64,000 nucleotides of DNA from an uncultured Prevotellaceae bacterium (GTDB lineage Bacteria; Bacteroidota; Bacteroidia; Bacteroidales; Bacteroidaceae). Within the stretch, counting starts at the first letter, position 1; the number at the start of each line of letters is the position of its first letter. Both the position numbers and the translations under genes were made by a program. The notes below the pieces were generated by a model. That model did no database searches. It worked only from the letters and a program-made list of their open reading frames with translations, and was not told where the DNA came from. The DNA is taken from NCBI GenBank assembly GCA_900313615.1, contig OMRP01000001.1, positions 62,001 to 126,000 of the forward strand, read 5' to 3'. This document shows, piece after piece, positions 26,769-34,140 of this stretch.

Positions 26769-29700
26769 TCAATCCAGCAGGATGAAGGCAGCCCAATATT
26801 CGGGTTTGTCATAAAAACCGTTTTCCACGGTGCGTAGGTGCTGCTGGGCGTTGTGGAAGGCATCGCGCTTCGACTGTCCTTGGAGCAGGTTGTCGTAGAA
26901 GGCGGTCATGAGAATTTGTGTGGCATCATCCGCCACTTCCCAGAGGCTCATGACGAGGGTCTGAGCCCCCGCTTTCTTGAAACCGCGTTGCAGTCCGAAG
27001 ACACCCTCGCCTTGGGTGATGTCGCCTTTTCCTGTTTTGCAGGCGGAGAGCACCACGAGGTCAAGGCCGCGGAGGTCGAGTCGAGAGATTTCCTGTGCGG
27101 TGAGTATGCCGTCGTCGGCACCCATGGGCAGGTCCTTGTCTTTCAGCACGTTCACTCCCGCCATGAGCAGTCCGCTGCGCGTGAGGGCCTTGTCCTCCAG
27201 GTCGGCGGCGCTGCGGCGTTCATCCTCTCCGATGGTACGGAGCAGGCTTTGGCGCTTTGCCTGAGTGTCGGTGAAGTAGAATCCGTGCGTGGCGATATGC
27301 AGGATGTACGGCTTGGTGCCGCTGATCACTTTTACGGACGTCTCCGTGGCGTCGGCTCCCGTGTGGAGCGTTGAAGGCCGGTGATTGTTGTCGAACGACC
27401 GCTTGATGTCCTCCACCTCAACTTTTGTTCCAGGTAGTTTCTTGATTTTTGCCTTCGCCCCTCGTATGTCGAGACTGTCGATGAATGCTCGGTGGAGGGC
27501 TATGGATATACCTGAAGCCTCCCCCGTCCCCTCCGAAGGAGGGGTGCCGCTGCTGACCGATGCATCATAATCCACACCGCCATATAATACGGCTTCCATC
27601 TCCCTCCCTTGGGGAGGGTCGGGGTGGGTAATTATCTCCCTCGTCGTCGATAGTCTGTACATCTCATACCCATCCATTCCTGGTGCATATTCTATGCCGA
27701 TGTTGTGGAGTACACCTGCGGGTGAGAAATAGATACGCTTGATACCTTTTAGTTCTTGTTGCAATGGCTGCCATACCAATGTGGTGAGTTCGGGGCAGTG
27801 GTAATATGTCGTGTCACTGACTGTTTTCAACTGTCTTTGCTCAAACAGCGGGATGAACTTCGGCTCTTTGTCGTCCTTGCGTAGGGTGAGGGCGGCCACC
27901 ATGGTGCTGTCAGAGTCATAGACGTGGAAGGAAAGAAACTCAACAGCTATTTCATCGGGCTGGAGTGACTGTTGTACGTCTTGCCATGTGGTGCGCAGCT
28001 TGCGTGTGAAGTCACCGTATGCCTGTGACCGTTTTATCAGGTCTTTTTCCTGTCGGTCGACCACCAGTGCCAATGAATCCGTATTGATATAACGGTCGGC
28101 AATGGGTGTCTCATAGAGTTTTTGCAGCTGCAGGCGATTGCGTTGCAGTTCCTCGAACATACGCAGTGCTTCCCCGTCGCCGCTCTCCTGGATGATCCTG
28201 TTCATCTCTATCTCCGTGGAGAGCAGCAACCCCTTGGCAAAGAGGGCCGACTTGTCGTAGAGGTCAGGAACTGTAGTGGCATGGGATAGGGAGGTGATAA
28301 AAGGATAAACATCGTTAAAAATGTATGAATACTTGTCCCAAAACAAGGCTCGCTGGGATGCCGTTAGATTGGCGAATTGCTGTAGCATATTATCTTGAAA
28401 GATTGTGGTAATCTCGTGGAAATTTCGTTTACTATTGGCATAGTCTCCAAGATAATAGTAATAACCGGCTAGATTGGCGAGGGACTTGGCGTAATCGGGA
28501 TGGTTCTCCCCAAGCGCGGATCTGGTAATTTCTACGGCCTGTCTGCCAAGTTCCAATGCCTTAGCGTAGTCGCTTAAATGGTAGTAATATAAGGCAAGAT
28601 TGTCAAGAGATGTTGCATAGTCGGGGTGATTCTCGCTTAGTGCAGATTTGGAAATTTCCATAGCCATAGAACCCATTTCTACGGCCTTGGCGTAGTTACC
28701 AAGGTAGAAGTAATGATTTGCGAGGTTACCCAAAGACTTGGCGTAATGTGGATGGTTCTCCCCGAGAGTTTCCCTTCGTATTTCCATGGCCTGTGTTGCC
28801 ATTATCACAGCATTGGCGTAGTCGCCGAGATGGGAGTAATAATTGGCGAGATTGTCAAGTGACGTTGCGTAATCGGGATGGTTCTCCTCGAGTGAATTCC
28901 TGAATATTTCCATGGCCTGTGTTCCTATTTCCAAAGCTTTGGCGTAGTCGCCAAGAGAGGAGTAATAACTTGCAAGGTTATTGAGAGACCTAGCATAATC
29001 GGGATGGCTCTCCCCGACTACTTCCCTTCGTATCTCCATGGCCTGTGTTCCTAGCTCCACAGCCTTGGCGTAGTCGCCGAGATGGGAGTAATATTTTGCA
29101 ATGACTGCAAGCAATGTGGCGTATTCAAGATGCTTCTCCCCGAGCACTTCCCTATATATTTCCAAGGCCTGTGTTCCCATTTCCACTGCCTTGGCGTAGT
29201 TGCCGAGAGAGAAGTAAAAAAGGGCAAGGTTGCCCATAGATGTGGCGTAATCGATATGGTCCTCCCCGAGTGTGGTTTTGCAGATTTCCATGGCTTGTGT
29301 TCCTATTTCCACAGCCTTGGCATAGTCGCCGAGAGAGTAATAATAACTAGCGATATTGCTGAAGAATTCGGCGTAATCGGAGGGGAGCTCTACGAGCACC
29401 CCCCTGCTTATTTCTATGGCTTTTGCTGCTAATTCCGCCGCTTTGGCGTAGTCACTGAGATGGTAATAATTATTGGCGAGATTGTAAAGACACGTGGTAT
29501 AAAACGAATCGTTATCTCCGAAGACAGACCTAAAATTATTTACTAATTGGGTGAGGTATTCCACAGCCAGAGTGTAGTCCCCCAAACCAGAGTAATAGTT
29601 GGCAAGTTTGTAAAGGGATATGGCATAATCGGGATGGTTTTCTCCGAAGTTTGCTTTGTAGAGTTCAATGGCCTGCGTACCAAGTTCCACCGCTTTGATG

Positions 29701-30200
29701 TAATCACCGAGATAGAAATGATAATTGGCAAGATTGTCAAGCGACGAGGCGTAATAGGAATCGTTCTCTCCATAGATAGCCTTGATAATTTCCATGGCCT
29801 GTGTTCCTATTTCCACAGCCTTGGAGTAATCGCCGAGAGAGAAATAATAACTGGCGAGTTCGCTTAGGGATTTGGCGTAATCGGGATGGTTCTCACCGAA
29901 TGTAGCCTTGATAATTTCCATGGCCTGCGTTCCTAGTTCCACAGCCTTGGAGTAGTCACCGAGAGAGTTATAACATCCAGCGAGTTCGCTAATTATTGAA
30001 CCATACGTTTCATCCTCTTGGCTATACCGTTTGCCATAATTCTCTTTGTAGAGTTCATAATATTTGATGGCTTCTTGGTAATTACCTTGTACGGCAGCAG
30101 CAAAGCCTTGGCTTTTCCATTCATTTAACAGTTCCTCCGTCTGTGCAAATATCGAAACGGAACCGACAAATGCGATAAGTATGAGAATTATTTTTTTCAT
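26769..30200 (-). CDS. Secreted TPR-repeat CHAT-domain protease
   Basis: A 1143-residue protein. A signal peptide (1-20, ending SIFAQ) leads into 13 complete 42-residue tetratricopeptide repeats plus a partial one (about 36-600) of the kinesin-light-chain type, each close to DYAKAVELGTQAMEI then ENHPDYA. A helical linker follows, then a CHAT domain (about 755-1143), a caspase-like cysteine peptidase fold. The His-Cys dyad is H972 in IATHGFYF and C1054 in LSACKTGKG; the C-terminus PEYWAAFILLD is the usual CHAT ending. Known CHAT proteases act in the cytoplasm, for example in gasdermin or CRISPR-linked defence; the signal peptide here points to the periplasm, which is unusual. Residues about 860-892 are encoded by REP-like palindromes. 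Start 30200 is used rather than 30311 because the -7 box lies at 30247-30254. Confidence 0.88.
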   Translation of the reverse strand: MKKIILILIAFVGSVSIFAQTEELLNEWKSQGFAAAVQGNYQEAIKYYELYKENYGKRYSQEDETYGSIISELAGCYNSLGDYSKAVELGTQAMEIIKATFGENHPDYAKSLSELASYYFSLGDYSKAVEIGTQAMEIIKAIYGENDSYYASSLDNLANYHFYLGDYIKAVELGTQAIELYKANFGENHPDYAISLYKLANYYSGLGDYTLAVEYLTQLVNNFRSVFGDNDSFYTTCLYNLANNYYHLSDYAKAAELAAKAIEISRGVLVELPSDYAEFFSNIASYYYSLGDYAKAVEIGTQAMEICKTTLGEDHIDYATSMGNLALFYFSLGNYAKAVEMGTQALEIYREVLGEKHLEYATLLAVIAKYYSHLGDYAKAVELGTQAMEIRREVVGESHPDYARSLNNLASYYSSLGDYAKALEIGTQAMEIFRNSLEENHPDYATSLDNLANYYSHLGDYANAVIMATQAMEIRRETLGENHPHYAKSLGNLANHYFYLGNYAKAVEMGSMAMEISKSALSENHPDYATSLDNLALYYYHLSDYAKALELGRQAVEITRSALGENHPDYAKSLANLAGYYYYLGDYANSKRNFHEITTIFQDNMLQQFANLTASQRALFWDKYSYIFNDVYPFITSLSHATTVPDLYDKSALFAKGLLLSTEIEMNRIIQESGDGEALRMFEELQRNRLQLQKLYETPIADRYINTDSLALVVDRQEKDLIKRSQAYGDFTRKLRTTWQDVQQSLQPDEIAVEFLSFHVYDSDSTMVAALTLRKDDKEPKFIPLFEQRQLKTVSDTTYYHCPELTTLVWQPLQQELKGIKRIYFSPAGVLHNIGIEYAPGMDGYEMYRLSTTREIITHPDPPQGREMEAVLYGGVDYDASVSSGTPPSEGTGEASGISIALHRAFIDSLDIRGAKAKIKKLPGTKVEVEDIKRSFDNNHRPSTLHTGADATETSVKVISGTKPYILHIATHGFYFTDTQAKRQSLLRTIGEDERRSAADLEDKALTRSGLLMAGVNVLKDKDLPMGADDGILTAQEISRLDLRGLDLVVLSACKTGKGDITQGEGVFGLQRGFKKAGAQTLVMSLWEVADDATQILMTAFYDNLLQGQSKRDAFHNAQQHLRTVENGFYDKPEYWAAFILLD
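27528..27618 (-). repeat. REP-like palindromes inside the TPR-CHAT coding sequence
   Basis: CCCCTCC-GAA-GGAGGGG at 27528-27544 and CCCTCCC-TTG-GGGAGGG at 27602-27618, the latter followed by TCGGGGTGGGTA as in the intergenic copies at 12305 and 12378. Both are read through in frame, encoding Gly/Pro/Ser-rich HPDPPQGRE and SSGTPPSEG segments within the N-terminal part of the CHAT domain. Confidence 0.75.
28440..30090 (-). repeat. 126-base in-frame tandem repeats encoding TPR units
   Basis: Thirteen full units of 126 bases (42 codons) and a partial one, diverged but clearly alike at the DNA level (recurring GGCGTAGTC, CCATGGCCTGTGTTCC and GTAATCGGGATGG modules on the plus strand). Such an array can change length by recombination, so copy number may vary between strains. 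Confidence 0.85.
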
Positions 30201-30246
30201 GGTGACTTGAACGTTAGTAGTTGTTGTGGAAAATTGGTTGTTTCTG

Positions 30247-30254
30247 CAAAGGTA
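30247..30254 (-). promoter_or_regulatory. -7 box of the TPR-CHAT gene
   Basis: TACCTTTG on the minus strand, 46 bases before the ATG at 30200. It is set in the same sequence context as the promoter at 26650. Confidence 0.65.
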
Positions 30255-30390
30255 TAAAAATATAGGAAACCGTATGAAAACATGAACACATTTTTTTAGA
30301 TACAAGAACACATGAACAAATAATTATGTCCCTTTGTTCCTTTGTCAAAAATATATGTTCTTGTGTCTAAAATATGGTTCCTTTGTCTAC

Positions 30391-30517
30391 AAAAAAAGTC
30401 CTCCGGGCGCAAATCACTGCGGCCGGAGGATATTAACAACAGTTTTGGTGAAAAAAATAGTCTTATTGCGTTAAAGGTTACGAATCATTCATCATGCGAC
30501 GTGGGTCGCTTTAATTG
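30391..30517 (-). ncRNA. Candidate small RNA (or long leader with terminator) upstream of the TPR-CHAT gene
   Basis: On the minus strand a perfect -7 box (plus 30522-30529) is followed by a hairpin GCGAC-CCAC-GTCGC (plus 30496-30509) and, 65 bases later, a strong intrinsic terminator. The terminator arms are plus 30400-30406 and 30423-30429, with inner arms CGCA/TGCG, and seven T follow. The unit is about 127 bases and has no reading frame longer than five codons. It could be an independent sRNA or an attenuated leader for the gene starting at 30200. The rest of the gap 30201-30999 contains no recognisable gene. Confidence 0.55.
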
Positions 30518-30521
30518 TTTG

Positions 30522-30529
30522 CAAAGATA
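30522..30529 (-). promoter_or_regulatory. -7 box of the candidate small RNA
   Basis: TATCTTTG on the minus strand followed by CAAAC, an exact consensus match. No TTTG is found 19-21 bases upstream. Confidence 0.5.
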
Positions 30530-30828
30530 CAAATAATATAATGAAGATTATCATTTTGGAAAACTTTTTTGCGGTTAATTTATGTTAAACGGCAAATAAT
30601 CAATGAGTTATGTCTTTGATTTGGGAAACTTTATGTAGATTTCGCTATTTTGGAATGTTCTTTTTTGGCTATCGAAGGGCCTTTTCCCGTAGGATGGATT
30701 TCCGTTTTGGTAAACTTGGGTAGTCTACTGGTTTTCTTTTTTGGTCAGTTTTCCCCTCGGTTAGGTGTCGTTTTGGTTGTCATGCCAACATCTTTCTCTC
30801 GTTTGGCTTCATCAAAACGTGAAAAAAA

Positions 30829-30860
30829 TTTGTATCTGTCATAATTATTTCATACTTTTG
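30829..30860 (+). promoter_or_regulatory. Promoter of the PH-domain/M48 gene group
   Basis: TTTG (30829-30832), 20 bases, then TACTTTTG (30853-30860), an exact Bacteroidetes -33/-7 pair. The leader to the ATG at 31000 is about 135 bases and A/T-rich with GGAAGTT-type modules. Confidence 0.8.
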
Positions 30861-30999
30861 CATGGAATAACCAATAATTAATAACCGGAAGTTACGGAAA
30901 GGAAGTTGCAGAAAGGAAATTTTTAAACCGCCATACAGATTTCCCCCTTTAACTCTCCCGAATTAAAACTCGTATTTAAACCCAATAAATAGTACTGTT

Positions 31000-31521
31000 A
31001 TGGGATATATAGAGGATAGTTTGATGCAAGGTGAGAAAATCATCTATGAAGCCAAACTGCATTATTTCATGTATTGGAAACCCGTGGTGCTTGCCATCCT
31101 GGCCATCGTTGTGCTGTTCCTGCCCATTGAGGATGCCATGAAGTGGAAACTTATCTGCAGCGGCATCTTACTGTTGTTGGCCATTATCTGGGCGTTTGTG
31201 GTGAATAATGGTAAACGGTACATCGTGACCAACAAACGTGTGATAGAGAAGACCGGCATCATTCGGCGCCAAAGTGTCGAACTGATGTTGCGCAAGTGCG
31301 AGAGCGTTCAGGTGAACCAGAGCATTGCCGGTCGCATTTTTGGCTATGGCGACGTGATAGTGACCACCGGCGAAGACTCCAGCGTATATGAGTATATCTG
31401 GCATCCCGTGAAGTTCTCCACGCAGATCAACCAGCAGATTGACTACATCAATATGAACACGCCTGTGGCGAAAGAGGTTCCCGCTGATGAGGAATTAAAA
31501 GACCTAACCCCCAAAAAATAA
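31000..31521 (+). CDS. Membrane protein with bacterial PH domain (YdbS/bPH2-like)
   Basis: A 173-residue inner-membrane protein. Two hydrophobic segments (about 27-44 and 51-69) are followed by a bacterial pleckstrin-homology domain with the typical YIVTNKRVIEKTG (about 74-86), VELMLRKCESV (about 92-102) and GYGDVIVTTG (about 115-124). The family has no settled function. The M48 protease gene starts 20 bases after its stop, so the pair is probably co-transcribed from the promoter at 30829. Confidence 0.88.
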   Translation: MGYIEDSLMQGEKIIYEAKLHYFMYWKPVVLAILAIVVLFLPIEDAMKWKLICSGILLLLAIIWAFVVNNGKRYIVTNKRVIEKTGIIRRQSVELMLRKCESVQVNQSIAGRIFGYGDVIVTTGEDSSVYEYIWHPVKFSTQINQQIDYINMNTPVAKEVPADEELKDLTPKK

Positions 31522-31541
31522 CAACTTAAAATAGAGAAGAC

Positions 31542-32417
31542 ATGAAATTCAAACAGACCTTACTGATTACACTGGTCACAATTATCCTGGCCAGTTGTGG
31601 TACGACAAGCGTCGTGCCTATTACCGGGCGCAAACAACGTCTCTCTTATTCTGACGAGCAGATGCTGGGCCTCGCCCTCAATGAGTATAAACAGTATACT
31701 GTCGCCTCGAAACTGTCGACCAATGCCACCAACACCGCTATGGTGAAGAGGGTGGGACAGCGACTGGCCAATGCCGTGAACACCTACCTCACACAAAATG
31801 GCTTCGCTGACCGTGTGAGCAGCTTCCAATGGGAGTTTAACCTCTTGGCCGAGAACCAGCAAAATGCCTTCTGCATGCCCGGTGGAAAAATCGTGGTGTA
31901 TGAGGGCTTGCTCCCCGTGACACAAGACGAGGCATCGTTGGCCATCGTGCTCGGCCATGAGATAGCCCATGCCGTGGCACGCCATTCTGCTGAACAGCTG
32001 AGTAAGCAGGAACGGGCACAGACAGGTACGCAGATACTCAGCGGCGTGCTCTCGGGAGTGGGACTGGGCGATACAGGCAGTCTCATCATGACGGGTGTCA
32101 ACTTGGGAACGCAACTCACCCAGTTGCACGGCTCACGCTCCAACGAGAGCGAGGCCGACTACATGGGACTCATCTTTGCGGCGATGGCGGGCTATGACCC
32201 CAACACGGCATTGACGTTCTGGCAGCGCATGGCTTCGCAGTCATCCGGTGGCGGTGCATCGTTCTTGAGCACGCACCCCAGCGACGAGAAACGTATCGCC
32301 GACATCAAGAAACACCTGCCTGAAGCGATGAAGTATTATCGTGGACAAGGTCAGACGACTGGCACCACCACGACGACTCCAGCGACCCAGACGCAGGGAA
32401 CGATTAGGATTAAATAA
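31542..32417 (+). CDS. M48-family zinc metalloprotease, lipoprotein
   Basis: A 291-residue predicted lipoprotein (signal peptide ending LASC at about 16-19) with an M48 peptidase domain. The zinc site is HEIAH at 139-143, with the third ligand in NESEAD (about 202-207). Similar to E. coli LoiP/YcaL, which degrade misfolded outer-membrane assembly intermediates. The C-terminus ends in a Thr/Gln-rich tail. It lies with PH, NfeD and SPFH genes, a setting consistent with membrane protein quality control. Confidence 0.9.
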   Translation: MKFKQTLLITLVTIILASCGTTSVVPITGRKQRLSYSDEQMLGLALNEYKQYTVASKLSTNATNTAMVKRVGQRLANAVNTYLTQNGFADRVSSFQWEFNLLAENQQNAFCMPGGKIVVYEGLLPVTQDEASLAIVLGHEIAHAVARHSAEQLSKQERAQTGTQILSGVLSGVGLGDTGSLIMTGVNLGTQLTQLHGSRSNESEADYMGLIFAAMAGYDPNTALTFWQRMASQSSGGGASFLSTHPSDEKRIADIKKHLPEAMKYYRGQGQTTGTTTTTPATQTQGTIRIK

Positions 32418-32440
32418 GGGTAAATAAAGGGGAGTAATAA

Positions 32441-32590
32441 GAAGTAAAAAAGGAAGTTAAGCACTTCGTGCAGGACAATAGCTTTGAAAGGTAAAATAGT
32501 AAAAAATGCAGTCGGAGTAATGTCCATTTTAACTCCCACTTTAACTTCCATGAGCGCAGCGAATTAACTTCCACTTTAACTCCCTAATTA
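32441..32590 (+). repeat. Dispersed intergenic repeat, copy 2
   Basis: Near-identical to 13799-13980. It shares GAAGTAAAAAAGGAAGTTAA, the GCACTTCGTGC hairpin, CGGAGTAATGTCC and the CATGAGCGCAGCGAATTAAC block, in the same order and orientation. Copy 2 is shorter in the middle. Confidence 0.8.
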
Positions 32591-32605
32591 AGTAAAAGCA
32601 AAACC

Positions 32606-33055
32606 ATGATTGAATTCTTTTCTGATAAAATATGGTTGGTGTGGGTGCTGGTGAGCATTCTCTGCCTGATACTCGAGTTGGGTAGTGGCGACCTCTTCAT
32701 CCTGTGCTTCGCCATAGGAGCGCTTGGCGGGTCGTTGGCTTCAGCCCTTGGCGGCGGCATCGTGGTGCAACTGCTGTCCTTCGCCGCGGTGACCCTTTTC
32801 AGTCTTTATGTGTTCCGTCCCATCGCCCTTCGTTTCCTGCATCGCAAGGACGAAGATAGGGTGAGCAATGCCGACGCCATCATCGGACGAGAGGGCACAG
32901 TGAGCCAGACCATCGAAGAAGGTGGCTATGGACGTGTGGCTCTCGATGGCGACGACTGGAAAGCGAAATCGGCGGATGGCTCTGCCATCGAGAAAGGCGC
33001 CTCCGTGCGTATCATCGACCGCGATAGTATCATCATCACAGTAGTTAAAAGTTAA
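32606..33055 (+). CDS. NfeD-like membrane protein
   Basis: A 149-residue short NfeD protein. Two or three hydrophobic segments (about 8-75) precede a C-terminal OB-fold (about 88-149) with IIGREGTVSQ and GDDWKAKS, both typical of the family. NfeD proteins are almost always encoded next to SPFH/stomatin-type proteins and help organise membrane microdomains; the SPFH gene follows after a 121-base repeat-filled gap. Confidence 0.88.
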   Translation: MIEFFSDKIWLVWVLVSILCLILELGSGDLFILCFAIGALGGSLASALGGGIVVQLLSFAAVTLFSLYVFRPIALRFLHRKDEDRVSNADAIIGREGTVSQTIEEGGYGRVALDGDDWKAKSADGSAIEKGASVRIIDRDSIIITVVKS

Positions 33056-33099
33056 AAGATAAAAGTTAATAGTTAAGAATTAAGAGTTGAAAGAGTAAG

Positions 33100-33174
33100 A
33101 GTTACCAAACTCAAAAACTCATAAACTCAAAAACTCATAAACTCACGAACTCACAAACTCACGAACTCATAAAA
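33100..33174 (+). repeat. Short tandem repeats of AACTCAnnA type
   Basis: About seven imperfect copies of a ten-base unit, variants of AAACTCATA/AAACTCACG, fill the space before the SPFH gene. The stretch just before (33050-33100) is made of AGTTAAAAGT-type units. Confidence 0.7.
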
Positions 33175-33176
33175 AT

Positions 33177-34139
33177 ATGAATACCATTTCCGTTACCACC
33201 ATCGTATTGATAGCCATCATCATTTTGGTTATCATCTTGGCCAAGAAAACTTTGGTCATCATCCCACAGTCAGAGACGAGAATCATCGAACGTCTGGGTA
33301 AGTACCACGCCACGCTGAAACCCGGTGTGAACATCATCATTCCGTTCATCGACACGGCGAAGAACATCATCACCCTTACTCGTGGACGTTATGTCTACAG
33401 CAACAGCATCGACCTGCGTGAACAGGTGTACGACTTCGACAAGCAGAACGTGATTACGAAGGATAATATCCAGATGCAGATCAATGCGCTGCTCTATTTC
33501 CAGATTGTAGACCCCTTCAAGGCGGTGTACGAGATTAACAACCTGCCCAACGCTATCGAGAAACTCACGCAGACAACACTGCGTAACATCATCGGTGAGA
33601 TGGAACTCGACCAGACGCTCACCTCACGCGACACGGTAAACACCAAACTGCGTGCCGTGCTCGACGATGCCACCAACAAATGGGGTATCAAGGTGAATCG
33701 TGTGGAACTGCAAGACATCACCCCGCCGCAGAGCGTGCTCGTGGCCATGGAGAAACAGATGCAGGCTGAGCGTAACAAACGTGCCGCCATCCTTACCAGT
33801 GAAGGTAACAAACAGTCGCAAATTCTCCAGTCGGAAGGTGAGAAGGCTGCCACCATCAACCGTGCCGAGGCTCTCAAACAGCAGCAGATACTGCAGGCTG
33901 AAGGTGAGGCACAGGCTCGTATCCGCAAGGCTGAGGCTGAGGCCATCGCCATAGAGAAGATTACTGAGGCGGTGGGCAAGAGCACCAATCCCGCCAATTA
34001 CCTCCTCGCACAGAAATATATCCAGATGATGCAACAGGTGGCTGTGGGACCGCAGACCAAGACCGTCTACCTGCCCTACGAAGCCGCAAACCTGCTTGGT
34101 AGCATCGGCGGAATAAAAGACCTTTTCAAGTCGGAATAA
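33177..34139 (+). CDS. SPFH/Band 7 (stomatin/QmcA-like) membrane scaffold protein
   Basis: A 320-residue protein with one N-terminal membrane anchor (about 5-23), an SPFH domain (about 25-185, with RIIERLGKYHATLKPGVN) and a long Ala/Glu/Gln-rich coiled coil (about 190-265). It matches QmcA/stomatin proteins that oligomerise in the inner membrane and regulate proteases. The preceding NfeD gene is the classical partner. The next gene starts one base after its stop. Confidence 0.92.
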   Translation: MNTISVTTIVLIAIIILVIILAKKTLVIIPQSETRIIERLGKYHATLKPGVNIIIPFIDTAKNIITLTRGRYVYSNSIDLREQVYDFDKQNVITKDNIQMQINALLYFQIVDPFKAVYEINNLPNAIEKLTQTTLRNIIGEMELDQTLTSRDTVNTKLRAVLDDATNKWGIKVNRVELQDITPPQSVLVAMEKQMQAERNKRAAILTSEGNKQSQILQSEGEKAATINRAEALKQQQILQAEGEAQARIRKAEAEAIAIEKITEAVGKSTNPANYLLAQKYIQMMQQVAVGPQTKTVYLPYEAANLLGSIGGIKDLFKSE

Positions 34140-34140
34140 C

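Noticed and set aside
28440-30090. Regular repeats that could be taken for a CRISPR or satellite array
   Set aside because: The 126-base period is a multiple of three, the units differ throughout, and they translate into 42-residue TPR motifs in one open frame.
30342-30844. Two plus-strand frames of 64 codons in the gap before the PH-domain gene
   Set aside because: The first runs across the terminator hairpin of the candidate small RNA; the second has no promoter and an improbable composition.
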